A stretch of 64,000 nucleotides of DNA from Pontiella sulfatireligans (GCF_900890705.1 NZ_CAAHFH010000001.1:1-64000); one strand, 5' to 3'. Counted from the first letter of the stretch, positions 37,735-48,789 are shown. The notes: generated from the sequence alone by a model not told the origin. Made by a program: numbers and translations.

Positions 37735-37947
37735 GCCACTTTTAATATGTTCAACTGGGATGGCAGGGTCAGTGGCGAGTTTGCAAGAATCGACAGTTCC
37801 GCTTTGTCTGGAGGATTGTTTTGGGATACTTCCGAGCTCTATACTACAGGCGAGCTTAGCGTGATTCCAGAGCCGGGAGCTCTTAGCTTAATGGTTGTTT
37901 TCGGTGGTGGTTTCTGGATTTTCCGGCGCAACTTCCCCGGCGTTTGA
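37735..37947 (+). pseudogene. C-terminal remnant of a PEP-CTERM surface protein
   Basis: The encoded tail reads FNMFNWDGRVSGEFARIDSS, then WDTSELYTTGELSVIPEPG, a hydrophobic stretch ALSLMVVFGGGFWIF and RRNF. This is a textbook PEP-CTERM end (VIPEP, membrane helix, basic tail), the signal used by exosortase, preceded by the last strands of a passenger-type domain. No matching start or upstream body exists: the frame upstream is the shadow of the preceding gene. It is therefore the truncated 3' end of a lost gene. Confidence 0.75.
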
Positions 37948-38088
37948 ATAAAGCCTGCAGGCCGATTCTTTTTTTTCGGTTCAGGGTTTCCCATCCATTC
38001 ATGAACCCTTCTCTACGCTCACTATTTTCTTCGAAAATTATCAATCGCCTACGCTCATGGCGTGTTATTCTGTTTAGAAATGTGGCAT

Positions 38089-38123
38089 GGGCATCCTGCC
38101 CATGTTTCACGGGCAGGATGCCC
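38089..38123. repeat. Perfect 13-bp inverted repeat before mazG
   Basis: GGGCATCCTGCCC (38089-38101) and GGGCAGGATGCCC (38111-38123) around a 9-base loop. REP-like; no U-tract. The mazG ribosome-binding site follows within 15 bases. Confidence 0.85.
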
Positions 38124-38144
38124 GTACTACTTGGAGGAATGGAA

Positions 38145-38939
38145 ATGGCTAAAGATGGCGAGGCGATGGAACGGTTGTTGGGGGTTATGCGGAAGCTGCG
38201 GGCGCCGGACGGGTGTCCGTGGGACCGGGAGCAGTCGCATGAGTCGCTGAAGTCGGACCTGATTGAAGAGGCGTATGAGGTGATCGACGCGATCGAAAGC
38301 GGTAATGCTTCCCATTTGGAGGAGGAGCTGGGCGATTTGCTGCTGCAGGTCGTGTTCCATAGCCAGATTTCAGCGGAGGCAGGCGAGTTTGAATTCCATC
38401 AGGTGGCCAACGGGATTTCCGACAAGCTGGTGCGCCGCCATCCGCATGTGTTCGGCGAAGTGCAGGTGGCCGACTCGGGCGAGGTGCTCCAAAACTGGGA
38501 CGCGATCAAGAAGGTCGAGAAGCAGGGGGAGGGCGAAGCGCCTGCCTCGATTGTTGCCGGCATTCCGAAGCATTTGCCCGCACTGCAGAAAGCGCATCAA
38601 ATCCAGAAGCGCGCCGCCCGCGCCGGATTTGACTGGGCGCACATTGACGATGTGTTCGACAAGCTCCACGAGGAGATTGAAGAAGTAAAAGAGGCGATCG
38701 GACGCAATCACGAAGAGGATATCCGCGACGAAATAGGCGATCTTTTGTTTTCCGTGGTCAATGTCAGCCGATTCCTCGGCCATAATCCGGAAGAGCTGCT
38801 GAACCACAACATTAAAAAGTTTGTCCGTCGTTTCCATCGGGTGGAAGACCAGGTTCATGCCACCGGCAAGGAATTCAAGCAATTCACCCTCGAAGAGTTG
38901 GATGCGTTCTGGGACGAGGCGAAGCGGGAGGAAACCTGA
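38145..38939 (+). CDS. mazG: Nucleoside triphosphate pyrophosphohydrolase MazG
   Basis: 264 residues from the ATG at 38145, with GGAGG nearby; the longer frame upstream is repeat DNA. Two MazG repeats: first with LRAPDGCPWDREQSHESLKSDLIEEAYE and EELGDLLLQVVFHSQ, second with LHEEIEEVKEA and IRDEIGDLLFSVVN. The EExx(E/D) metal sites are present in both. It hydrolyses NTPs/dNTPs to NMP and pyrophosphate, a house-cleaning or ppGpp-lowering role. Standard length. Confidence 0.95.
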   Translation: MAKDGEAMERLLGVMRKLRAPDGCPWDREQSHESLKSDLIEEAYEVIDAIESGNASHLEEELGDLLLQVVFHSQISAEAGEFEFHQVANGISDKLVRRHPHVFGEVQVADSGEVLQNWDAIKKVEKQGEGEAPASIVAGIPKHLPALQKAHQIQKRAARAGFDWAHIDDVFDKLHEEIEEVKEAIGRNHEEDIRDEIGDLLFSVVNVSRFLGHNPEELLNHNIKKFVRRFHRVEDQVHATGKEFKQFTLEELDAFWDEAKREET

Positions 38940-39023
38940 AACTTGAAACGGGAAATCTGAAAAATGGTGCCCTACTGATCCTTTCGATTTCAGGTTTCAA
39001 ATTTCAAGTTTCCAGTTTCAAAG
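38931..39023. repeat. Inverted GAAACYTGAAA word pair enclosing about 25 bases
   Basis: GAAACCTGAAACTTGAAACG at 38931-38950, then GGGAAATCTGAAAA, faces ATTTCAGGTTTCAAATTTCA and AGTTTCCAGTTTCAAAG at 38987-39023. It is the same family and orientation as the arms at 22763 and 23168, but holds no ORF. The first copy runs over the mazG stop codon. Confidence 0.8.
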
Positions 39024-39053
39024 TCAAATAGTACTAATTTTGTTAAAAAAGGA

Positions 39054-39113
39054 TTGCGCACGTCCGGCCTTCTGATACGGTGACTACTAATTAAGACCAA
39101 ATAGGTCTGGTAT
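39054..39113 (+). promoter_or_regulatory. Promoter and IscR/Rrf2-type operator of the suf operon
   Basis: TTGCGC (39054-39059), 16 bases, TACGGT (39076-39081). Just downstream AGACCAAATAGGTCT (39094-39108) is a perfect dyad extended to GGTAT at 39109-39113, close to the type 1 IscR pattern (GACTAAATAGTC with flanking GGTAT). It would overlap the transcription start, fitting autorepression by the Rrf2 protein. Confidence 0.6.
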
Positions 39114-39128
39114 CTAAGGAAGGTTAGC

Positions 39129-39524
39129 ATGCTACGGATCACTAAAATTACGGACTACGGGTTTATCCTGTTGTCGCACATGGCCAATCAAGAGAAGAAT
39201 TTGCTTCATAACGCGAAGGATCTTTCTGCGGCCATCGGCATTCCACTCCCGACCGTAAGCAAGGTGCTTAAAATTTTAACCCAAGGCGGCATTCTTAAAT
39301 CGCATCAAGGCAGCAAGGGCGGTTATTCGCTATCGCGCCCGGCCAAGGATATCACGGCGGCTTCGATCATCGAAGCGGTTGAAGGGCCGGTGGCCATCAC
39401 TGATTGCTCCAGCGCCGAGGGTTGCGAGCGAAACTGTCCGGTCAGCCCAAGCTGGCAGCAGGTCAACAGCGCGGTGATCAATACCCTGCAGGGATTGACC
39501 TTGGCCGACATGTCGAACTCCTAG
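39129..39524 (+). CDS. Rrf2-family SUF operon regulator
   Basis: 131 residues. Winged-helix N-terminus (KITDYGFILLSHMA, LPTVSKVLKILTQGGILKSHQGSKGGYSLSR). Three Cys at 93, 99 and 103 (CSSAEGCERNC) are in the IscR-like spacing for a [2Fe-2S] cluster sensor. It is the first gene of the suf operon and a matching dyad lies in its promoter. Closest by pattern to the SUF regulators of the Rrf2 family. Confidence 0.9.
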   Translation: MLRITKITDYGFILLSHMANQEKNLLHNAKDLSAAIGIPLPTVSKVLKILTQGGILKSHQGSKGGYSLSRPAKDITAASIIEAVEGPVAITDCSSAEGCERNCPVSPSWQQVNSAVINTLQGLTLADMSNS

Positions 39525-39589
39525 TATTCCATTTCCTTTCACAAACGCAGTTTTAATCCATCTTTAAATAGTACCAATATAGGGTTTAT

Positions 39590-41043
<1,454 letters not shown>

Positions 41044-41044
<1 letters not shown>

Positions 41045-41129
41045 TGAAGTAACAGAATGATTATGACAGAATAATTTTCTGATCATGCGGATAGTGGAAG
41101 CAATCATTCTGTCCTAATTATTCTGTAAA
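41044..41129. repeat. Inverted word repeat, CAGAATRATT family
   Basis: AACAGAATGATTATGACAGA followed by ATAATTTTC (41049-41077) faces ATCATTCTGTCCTAATTATT followed by CTGTAAA (41103-41129) between sufB and sufC. Could form a hairpin in the suf mRNA. Confidence 0.75.
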
Positions 41130-41148
41130 ATGAATTTGGAGAAAAAAT

Positions 41149-41898
41149 ATGGCATTACTAGAAATCAAAGACCTGCACGCGAGTGTGGCGGATAAGCCGA
41201 TCCTGAAGGGGATCAACCTGACCATCAAACCCGGCGAAGTGCATGCCCTCATGGGTCCCAACGGTTCCGGCAAGAGCACGCTTTCCAATGTTTTGGCAGG
41301 CAACGAAGCCTACGTGAAGACGAGGGGGCAGGTGCTGTTCAACGGAGTGGACATCGACGATCTAGCCGCACATGAGCGCGCTTGCGCCGGCATGTTCCTT
41401 GCGTTCCAGTATCCGGTGGAAATCGCCGGCATCAGCAACATGTATTTCCTGAAGGCGGCGGTCAACGCCGTCCGCAAATACCAAGGCAGGGATCAGCTGG
41501 ATGCTATGGATTTCCTCGATCTGATTGAGGAAAAGAAAAAGGTGGTCACCATTCGCGACGACCTCTTGGAGCGTGCGGTTAACTCCGGTTTTTCGGGCGG
41601 CGAAAAAAAGCGCAACGAAATTTTCCAGATGGCGATGCTGGAGCCGAAGCTGGGCATTCTCGACGAAACCGACTCCGGCCTCGACATCGACGCATTGCGG
41701 GTTGTTGCAGACGGCGTGAATGCGCTGCGCAACGAAGAGCGCGGTTTCCTGGTGATCACGCACTATCAGCGCCTGCTCGACTATATTGTTCCCGACCATG
41801 TTCATGTGCTGGTTGACGGGCAGATCGTTAAGTCCGGTGGGAAAGAACTGGCGCTTGAACTCGAAGACGAAGGCTACACCTCTTGGGATAGCGAATAA
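41149..41898 (+). CDS. sufC: Fe-S cluster assembly ATPase SufC
   Basis: 249 residues. ABC-type ATPase of the SufBCD complex. Walker [10 protein letters not shown], the Suf-specific [15 protein letters not shown], signature [13 protein letters not shown], Walker [17 protein letters not shown] and H-loop VITHYQRLL are all present. GGAG lies about 8 bases before the ATG. Confidence 0.98.
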   Translation: MALLEIKDLHASVADKPILKGINLTIKPGEVHALMGPNGSGKSTLSNVLAGNEAYVKTRGQVLFNGVDIDDLAAHERACAGMFLAFQYPVEIAGISNMYFLKAAVNAVRKYQGRDQLDAMDFLDLIEEKKKVVTIRDDLLERAVNSGFSGGEKKRNEIFQMAMLEPKLGILDETDSGLDIDALRVVADGVNALRNEERGFLVITHYQRLLDYIVPDHVHVLVDGQIVKSGGKELALELEDEGYTSWDSE

Positions 41899-41907
41899 GG
41901 TCCCTAG

Positions 41908-41941
41908 TGAATTTCGAATATCGAACAAGGAAATCCGAATG
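41908..41941 (+). repeat. Word-like repeat carrying the sufD ribosome-binding site
   Basis: GAATTTCGAATATCGAACAA then GGAAATCCGAATG. AAGGAA in the repeat is the ribosome-binding site and the final ATG is the sufD start codon. Matches 3240-3275 in the nqr operon. Confidence 0.65.
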
Positions 41942-43122
41942 CTGAAGGAATTGAGAAAAAAGGCCGAAGCCGACTTTAAGGCGAACGGCTTTCCGAGCAC
42001 CAAGGAAGAGCTGTGGCGCTTCACCGATGTTTCGCGGGTGGCGAATGCCGAGTTTTCCAATGAGTGGAAAGAGGCTTCGGTCGACTTCCAGCCGCTGGAT
42101 AAAATCGTGGTGGTTTTTGAAAACGGAAAGCTGTCGCGCGAAAAATCAAATTTTGGCGATTTGCCGAAGGGCGTTTGCATCGGCTCCATCATGGATCTGG
42201 TTGATCCAAGGATTGGAAGTTTGGCGGATGCGCAAAGCGCGTTTGTTTCGGCGAACACCGCGTACTTTACTGACGGGGCATTTATCGAAGTGACTGACGG
42301 CGTTGAAGTGGATACGCCGATTCACCTGGTTTATCTGGCCGACGCCGATGGCGCGGCGTTCCATATGCGCAACTTTATTTCTGCTGGCGTGGGTTCAAAG
42401 GTCACTGTGGTGGAGGAATACATCGGCGAGACTGAAAAAAACTATTGGACCAATGCGGTCACGGAAGTGTTTGTGGCGGACCGCGGTTCGGTCGACCACT
42501 ACAAGGTGCAGCGCGAGAGCGCGGCCTCGTTTCATTTCCAAACCTTGGAAGCGCATGTCGGCGCCGATGCCGTGTTCAGCAACCATGCGGTGACGTTTGG
42601 CTCCGCGCTGGGGCGCAACGATATTCGCGGCAAGCTGACGGGCGAGGGCGGCGAAGCCATCTGCAACGGCATCTACTTGCTCAAGGACAAGCAGCATTTT
42701 GATACGCACATGTTCATGGATCATGCTGTGCCGAAGTGCAACAGCCACGAGATGTATAAAGGCATTCTCGACGACAAGGCGCGCGCGGTGTTCTGCGGTC
42801 GCATTCTGGTTCAGAAGGATGCGCAGGAAACGGATGCCATCCAGTTTAACGGCAACCTGCTGCTGAGCCGCGGAGCGAAGGTGAATACGCTGCCGCAGCT
42901 CGAAATTTATGCCGACGATGTTAAATGCACCCACGGCGCTACGATTGGCGAGCTGGATGACGTTGAGCTGTATTATTTGCAGACGCGCGGCATCGACCCT
43001 GTGAAGGGCCACGCCATGCTGACCTTTGCTTTTGCCAACGAGGTGCTTGATGAAGTGAAGTGCAAAGTGGTCAAGATCAAGATCGAGGATTTGGTGCATG
43101 CCTGGCTGGAGAAAGTTTCTGC

Positions 43123-43126
<4 letters not shown>
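41939..43126 (+). CDS. sufD: Fe-S cluster assembly protein SufD
   Basis: 395 residues from the ATG at 41939; the longer frame upstream overlaps sufC in another frame and is not credible. Family blocks: PSTKEELWRFTDVS near the start, KCNSHEMYKGILDDKARAVFCGRI, QTDAIQFNGNLLLS-type (ETDAIQFNGNLLLSRGAKVNT split), and CTHGATIGELDDVELYYLQTRGI containing the conserved His. The ATGA at its end starts sufS. Confidence 0.95.
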
Positions 43127-44354
<1,228 letters not shown>

Positions 44355-44355
<1 letters not shown>

Positions 44356-44804
44356 TGGAAAATCTACGCGAGCTGTATCAAGAGGTCATTCTCGACCATA
44401 ACAAAAACCCCCGCAACTTCCGGAAGATGGAAGCCCCCGACGGGTTTGCCCACGGCGACAACCCGCTGTGCGGCGACCAGATCGATGTCTATCTGGTTGT
44501 GAAAGACGGAGTGGTGGACGATGTGTCGTTCGACGGAAACGGCTGCGCCATCTGCACTGCCTCGGCTTCGATGATGACCATCGCGCTCAAGGGCAAGACT
44601 GAGGCAGAGGCCACTGCGCTGTTTGACAGCTTCCACCATGCGTTGACCGAAGACAAGCCGTACCCGGAAGACGTCCCGCTGGGTAAGTTGAAGGTGCTCG
44701 CCGGTGTGAAGGATTATCCGGTGCGCGTCAAATGCGCGACCCTCGCCTGGCACACCTTCGACGCCGCACTGAAAAAACTGCAAGGCAACATTTCTACGGA
44801 ATGA
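44355..44804 (+). CDS. sufU: Sulfur transfer protein SufU
   Basis: 149 residues. Zn-dependent sulfurtransferase partner of SufS (IscU-like fold). Ligands by position: Cys39 and Asp41 (NPLCGDQID), Cys64 (GNGCAIC) and Cys127 (VKCATLAW). The insertion between the second and third Cys is typical of SufU rather than IscU. Coupled to sufS by a one-base overlap. Confidence 0.95.
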
Positions 44805-44806
44805 TA

Positions 44807-44866
44807 TAGGCAGAATAATTTAGTGGCAGAATAATTTTCACGACTCACGACTAACGGATCACGACC
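44807..44866 (+). repeat. Word-like repeats between sufU and the DUF59 gene
   Basis: ATAGGCAGAATAATTTAGTG plus GCAGAATAATTTTC (forward arm only of the CAGAATAATT family), followed by CACGACTCACGACTAACGG and ATCACGACC words. Confidence 0.6.
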
Positions 44867-44867
44867 T

Positions 44868-45218
44868 ATGTTTGGAAAAAAGAAAAAAGAACGCACCCCG
44901 CTGAAAGAAGCGAATGAAGAACTGTTTTTGAAGGTGGTCCGTTCGCTGCGGATGGTGTTCGACCCGGAGATTCCGGTGAATGTCTACGACCTCGGCTTGA
45001 TCTATAAAATTGAGATCGACGAAGACAACAAGGTCTATCTGCAAATCACGTTGACCACGCCGAACTGTCCTGAGGCCGAGCGGATTCCGGGCAACATCCA
45101 GCGCGCTGTGCAGGAAACCGAAGGCGTTGAGGATGTTGATATCGAACTCGTTTTTGATCCGCCTTGGAGTCGCGAAAGCATGTCCACCGCCGCGCTGTTG
45201 GCGCTGGGATTGATTTAG
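44868..45218 (+). CDS. DUF59/MIP18-family protein (SufT-like)
   Basis: 116 residues. A basic N-terminal tail (FGKKKKERTP) precedes a DUF59 domain: VFDPEIPVNVYDLGLIY, LTLTTPNCPEA-type block (LTTPNCPEAERI) with the conserved Cys, and VELVFDPPW-type end (IELVFDPPWSRESMS). SufT-like proteins help mature Fe-S proteins. It lies inside the suf operon, before a Mrp gene that carries its own DUF59 domain. Confidence 0.92.
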   Translation: MFGKKKKERTPLKEANEELFLKVVRSLRMVFDPEIPVNVYDLGLIYKIEIDEDNKVYLQITLTTPNCPEAERIPGNIQRAVQETEGVEDVDIELVFDPPWSRESMSTAALLALGLI

Positions 45219-45283
45219 GCAGAATAATTGAGTGGCAGAATGATTTTTCCATCCAGTCGGCACGAAAATCATTCTGCCCAACA
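45218..45283. repeat. Inverted word repeat, GGCAGAATRATT family
   Basis: GGCAGAATAATTGAGTGGCA continuing GAATGATTTTT (45219-45249) faces AAAATCATTCTGCCCA (45267-45283) across 17 bases, between the DUF59 gene and mrp. Confidence 0.75.
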
Positions 45284-45303
45284 AATAGGTTTGAGAGGAA
45301 AAC

Positions 45304-46653
45304 ATGGTTACTGAAGAAATTATTTTAAAAGAACTAAGCAAAATCATCGACCCCGACTTTCAGCGAGACATTGTCTCGCTCGGGTTTGTGCAGGACATGG
45401 TCATCGATGGCGCAACGGTTTCGTTCACGATCGAGCTCACCACGCCGGCCTGCCCGCTGAGCCCGGTTTTTCAAAAGCAGGCGATTGATCTGGTCGGCGA
45501 TATTGACGGCGTTGAAACGGTGCTGGTCAATATGACCGCCCGCAAGCGCGAAGACCGCCAGCTGACGGCCGAGGACAGCGGACTGAAGGATGTAAAATAT
45601 ATTTTGGCAGTCAGCTCGTGCAAGGGCGGGGTGGGCAAGTCCACTGTAGCGGCCATGCTGGCCAAGACGCTAGGCGCACGCGGCGTCAAGGTGGGTCTGC
45701 TGGACGCGGACATCTACGGCCCGTCGATCCCCACGCTGTTCAATCTCCATGAACCGGGCGTGCGTGCGACCGCTGAGAACCAATTTATTCCCCAGGAAGC
45801 CGAAGGCGTAAAGCTGATGTCGTTCGGGTTTCTGATGGGCGATGGCCCGGCGGTGCTGCGCGGACCGATGGTTGCGCAATACACGCAGCAGCTGTTGCAC
45901 GGCGTCGTTTGGGGCGAGCTGGACTATCTGATCATCGACATGCCTCCCGGCACGGGCGATATTCAGTTGACCATTTCCCAGTCGGTGCAGATCGACGCTT
46001 CCGTTATTGTGACCACGCCGCACCAGCTTTCGCTGACGGATGTGCGCAAGGGCATCATGATGTTCGACAAGGTGAATGTGCCCGTCCTCGGCGTCGTGGA
46101 AAACATGGCCTACTTTATTTGCGACGGATGCGACAAGAAGCACTACATCTTCGGCGAGGCCGGTGGAAAGACGCTGGAAGAACGTTTCGGGCTGGAGACG
46201 ATCGCGGAACTTCCGATGACGGGAAGCCTGAGCGGCTCGTTGGACGCGTTGGATGGCAGCGAAATTGCCAACGAGACGACTGACATCATTATCCGCACGC
46301 TCGGCAAAAAGGTGCTCGAAAAGGTAGAACGGCCGGAGGTTGTGCATGATGCCAAGACCATCACGCTGACTTGGCCGGACGGCGAAACCTCGACCGTTTC
46401 CAACACGGCGCTTCGCCGCGCCTGCAGCTGCGCGCTGTGCGTGGACGAAATGACCCGTGCGCCGCTCCTCGATCCGAAGAGCATACCGATGGACATCCAT
46501 GCGGAAAAGGTCGGCATCATCGGCAACTATGCGATCATGGTTGATTGGTCGGACGGGCACAACACCGGCTTCTTCCCGTACTCCACCATCCGCGAGCTGG
46601 CCAAGGGGCCCGAAACGGCCGGATGCGGATCGGAAGCGTGCGGTTGCAAGTGA
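45304..46653 (+). CDS. Mrp/NBP35 ATPase with N-terminal DUF59 and C-terminal DUF971 domains
   Basis: 449 residues. DUF59 domain about 1-80 (LSKIIDPDFQRDIVSLGFV, LTTPACPLS). Mrp ATPase about 98-345: deviant Walker A SCKGGVGKST (106-115), DIYGPSIPTLF, DYLIIDMPPGTGDIQ, and the cluster-bridging CDGC. The C-terminus (about 350-440) resembles DUF971/gamma-butyrobetaine hydroxylase N-terminal zinc-type domains (LTWPDGETSTVSNTALRRAC, WSDGHNTGFFPYSTIREL), then a Cys-rich end CGSEACGCK. It acts as an Fe-S carrier or scaffold; last gene of the suf operon. Confidence 0.92.
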   Translation: MVTEEIILKELSKIIDPDFQRDIVSLGFVQDMVIDGATVSFTIELTTPACPLSPVFQKQAIDLVGDIDGVETVLVNMTARKREDRQLTAEDSGLKDVKYILAVSSCKGGVGKSTVAAMLAKTLGARGVKVGLLDADIYGPSIPTLFNLHEPGVRATAENQFIPQEAEGVKLMSFGFLMGDGPAVLRGPMVAQYTQQLLHGVVWGELDYLIIDMPPGTGDIQLTISQSVQIDASVIVTTPHQLSLTDVRKGIMMFDKVNVPVLGVVENMAYFICDGCDKKHYIFGEAGGKTLEERFGLETIAELPMTGSLSGSLDALDGSEIANETTDIIIRTLGKKVLEKVERPEVVHDAKTITLTWPDGETSTVSNTALRRACSCALCVDEMTRAPLLDPKSIPMDIHAEKVGIIGNYAIMVDWSDGHNTGFFPYSTIRELAKGPETAGCGSEACGCK

Positions 46654-46727
46654 TCGTTTCGGTGAATTGTTGATTTGAAGGATTCCAACCTTCCAACTCT
46701 TGGACGTTTGGACTACCTTCTGCTCCC

Positions 46728-47504
46728 ATGAACATTATCGATAAACTTGAAAAACGCTTCGGCTCTTGGGCGATCCCGAACCTAGCCATCTATCTAATTG
46801 CCATTCAGGCGATCGGCGTCGTGCTGCTGATGGGGGGCTATGCCAAGGAGGTCGATCTCATTCTTCATGGAAGCTCGGTGGTGGACCGCGGCGAATGGTG
46901 GCGGTTGCTGTCATTCATGATGATGCCCAAAACGCTGAGTCCGATCTGGCTGTTTTTCGCTTTTTATATTTTTTATCTCATGGGCCATGCATTGGAAGAG
47001 CGCTGGGGCGCCTTCCACTTCAACCTGTTCATTTTGTGCGGCTATCTGCTGACCGTTCTCATGGCCTTCATCAGTCCTGGAGCCATCATCACCAACACCT
47101 ATTTCCTCGGTTGCGTTTTTATGGCCTTTGCCACGCTTTTTCCAAATGTGGAGTTCCGCCTCTTTTTTATTCTCCCTGTCAAAGTGAAGTGGCTGGGGTG
47201 GTTGACGGTAGGGGCTTATGTTTTGACTCTCTTTTCGGGGGATGCGGGAAGCCGTTTATGCGTGTTGGCGGCTTTCATTAACTATGGCCTCTTCTTCGGC
47301 AAGGCCCTTGTCAACAGCTTCAAGGCCGGGAAACGGCGCAAAGCCTTTCAGAGCGAGCAGGCGGTGGAGGCGGATCAGCCCCGCCATGTTTGCGCCGAGT
47401 GCGGCGCAACCGACAAGAGCGATCCGGCCTTAGACTTCCGCTACTGCTCCACTTGCGCCCAATGCTTCTGCGAAAAGCACATTTCCAGCCACGAACATAC
47501 CTAA
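46728..47504 (+). CDS. Rhomboid-like membrane protein with C-terminal zinc-binding motif; catalytic residues missing
   Basis: 258 residues, about six membrane helices. ERWGAFHFNLFILCGYLL, the helix ending FATLFPNVEFRLFFILPVKVKWL, and loop order follow rhomboid proteases. Where rhomboids have GxSG before the equivalent of FATLFPN, this protein has YFLGCVF, and the later catalytic His helix reads LAAFINYG. So it should not be a serine protease. The C-terminus has CAECG...CSTCAQCFCEKHISSHEH, a zinc-ribbon or B-box-like cluster facing the cytoplasm. Lies between suf and the Mla genes; function unknown. Confidence 0.7.
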   Translation: MNIIDKLEKRFGSWAIPNLAIYLIAIQAIGVVLLMGGYAKEVDLILHGSSVVDRGEWWRLLSFMMMPKTLSPIWLFFAFYIFYLMGHALEERWGAFHFNLFILCGYLLTVLMAFISPGAIITNTYFLGCVFMAFATLFPNVEFRLFFILPVKVKWLGWLTVGAYVLTLFSGDAGSRLCVLAAFINYGLFFGKALVNSFKAGKRRKAFQSEQAVEADQPRHVCAECGATDKSDPALDFRYCSTCAQCFCEKHISSHEHT

Positions 47505-47535
47505 TACTCAATCAGGAAATTGGTGTTCTTAACAC

Positions 47536-47572
47536 AGATTTTGAACAGAAGAGCGCAAAGAGCGCAAAGTCT
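47536..47572 (+). repeat. Word-like repeat (GAACAGAAGAGCGCAAAG)
   Basis: AACACAGATTTTGAACAGAA then GAGCGCAAAGAGCGCAAAG: two tandem copies of GAGCGCAAA in the gap before the mlaE gene. Confidence 0.5.
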
Positions 47573-47646
47573 GGCTTGAAGAAACCCATCGCGATCTTTT
47601 GCCTTTTTCGCTTGTGAAAGAGTCGCGACATCTTAGAATCCCCAGT

Positions 47647-48789
47647 ATGAAAAGGGGCGACTCCGAACAGCCAGCTGATGTTTCCATTGCTCAGACCGCC
47701 GGGCAGGTTGACGTTGTGCTGTGTGGGCGCCTGGATCTGGCATCGGCGCCGGGTGTCTGGAAAAAAACCAATGCGGTGTTTAAATCCGCTGCGCCTCGTT
47801 CCATTAAGATTGATGCAGAAGGCCTGTCCTATTGCGACGGGGCGGGCATTTCGATTCTACTCAACCTCAAGCGTGTGGCTGCCCGTTTAAATATTCATTT
47901 TGAGTTGGCCGGTTTGGCCCGCGACTATGAAAAACTGCTGGCGCTCTATCCGTTGGAAAAGCTGGCCGATGCAGAACCTGCCCTTCCTAAAAGTAGCCGC
48001 GTCTTTGTGGAAGAGGTCGGCAAGGCGACCTCGAATTTTTTTGGGATGCTTCGCGACCAGATTGCTTTCATTGGCGAACTGAGCTTCGTTTTATTCAAGA
48101 CGCTCCTGCATCCGAAAACCCTGCGGATCAAGGATCTGCTGATCACCGCCGACGCCAGCGGCGTGCGTGCGCTTCCGATCATTGGAATCATGGGGGTGCT
48201 GGTGGGGCTGATCATGGCCTTTCAGGGCGCGGTGCTGATGGCGCAGTTCGGTGCTGAAATCTACATCGCCGATTTTGTGGGTAAGTCGGTGACCCGCGAG
48301 CTGGGGCCTTTGATTACGGCGATCCTTGTGGCGGGCCGCACCGGTTCCGCATTTGCAGCGGAATTGGGCACGATGAAAGTCAACGAAGAGATTGATGCGT
48401 TTACGACCATGGGGCTCGACCCCGTTCGCTTCCTCGTGGTGCCGCGCGTTATTGCCGCAACGTTGATGACGCCGCTGCTGACGATCTACGCGAATCTGGC
48501 CGGCATCGCGGGCGGGGCCATCGTGATGACGGGCATCGGCTATCCGTTGGTGACGTATGTGAACCGCCTGACCAGCGTGGTGACCTCGATGGATGTTATT
48601 GGGGGGCTGGCCAAGTCGCTCGCATTCGGATTGATCGTGGCGGCGTCGGGGTGCTTGTGCGGGCTCCGAACCGGGCAGGGGGCCAGTGCGGTCGGCAACT
48701 CGGCCACCCGCGCGGTGGTCAGTTCGATTCTTCTGATTATTTTGGCGGACGGTCTGTTTGCCGTGCTCTTTTACTTTCTTGGAATTTAA
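47647..48789 (+). CDS. MlaE-family ABC permease with N-terminal STAS domain
   Basis: 380 residues from the ATG at 47647. About 1-115 is a STAS domain (VDVVLCGRLDLASAPGVW, SYCDGAGISILLNLK). The rest is an MlaE-type permease: GIMGVLVGLIMAFQGAVLMAQFGAEIYIADFVGKSVTRELGPL split over two helices, RTGSAFAAELGTMKVNEEIDAF and MDVIGGLAKSLAFG. In E. coli the STAS protein MlaB is separate; here it is fused. First gene of a lipid transport operon. Confidence 0.92.
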   Translation: MKRGDSEQPADVSIAQTAGQVDVVLCGRLDLASAPGVWKKTNAVFKSAAPRSIKIDAEGLSYCDGAGISILLNLKRVAARLNIHFELAGLARDYEKLLALYPLEKLADAEPALPKSSRVFVEEVGKATSNFFGMLRDQIAFIGELSFVLFKTLLHPKTLRIKDLLITADASGVRALPIIGIMGVLVGLIMAFQGAVLMAQFGAEIYIADFVGKSVTRELGPLITAILVAGRTGSAFAAELGTMKVNEEIDAFTTMGLDPVRFLVVPRVIAATLMTPLLTIYANLAGIAGGAIVMTGIGYPLVTYVNRLTSVVTSMDVIGGLAKSLAFGLIVAASGCLCGLRTGQGASAVGNSATRAVVSSILLIILADGLFAVLFYFLGI

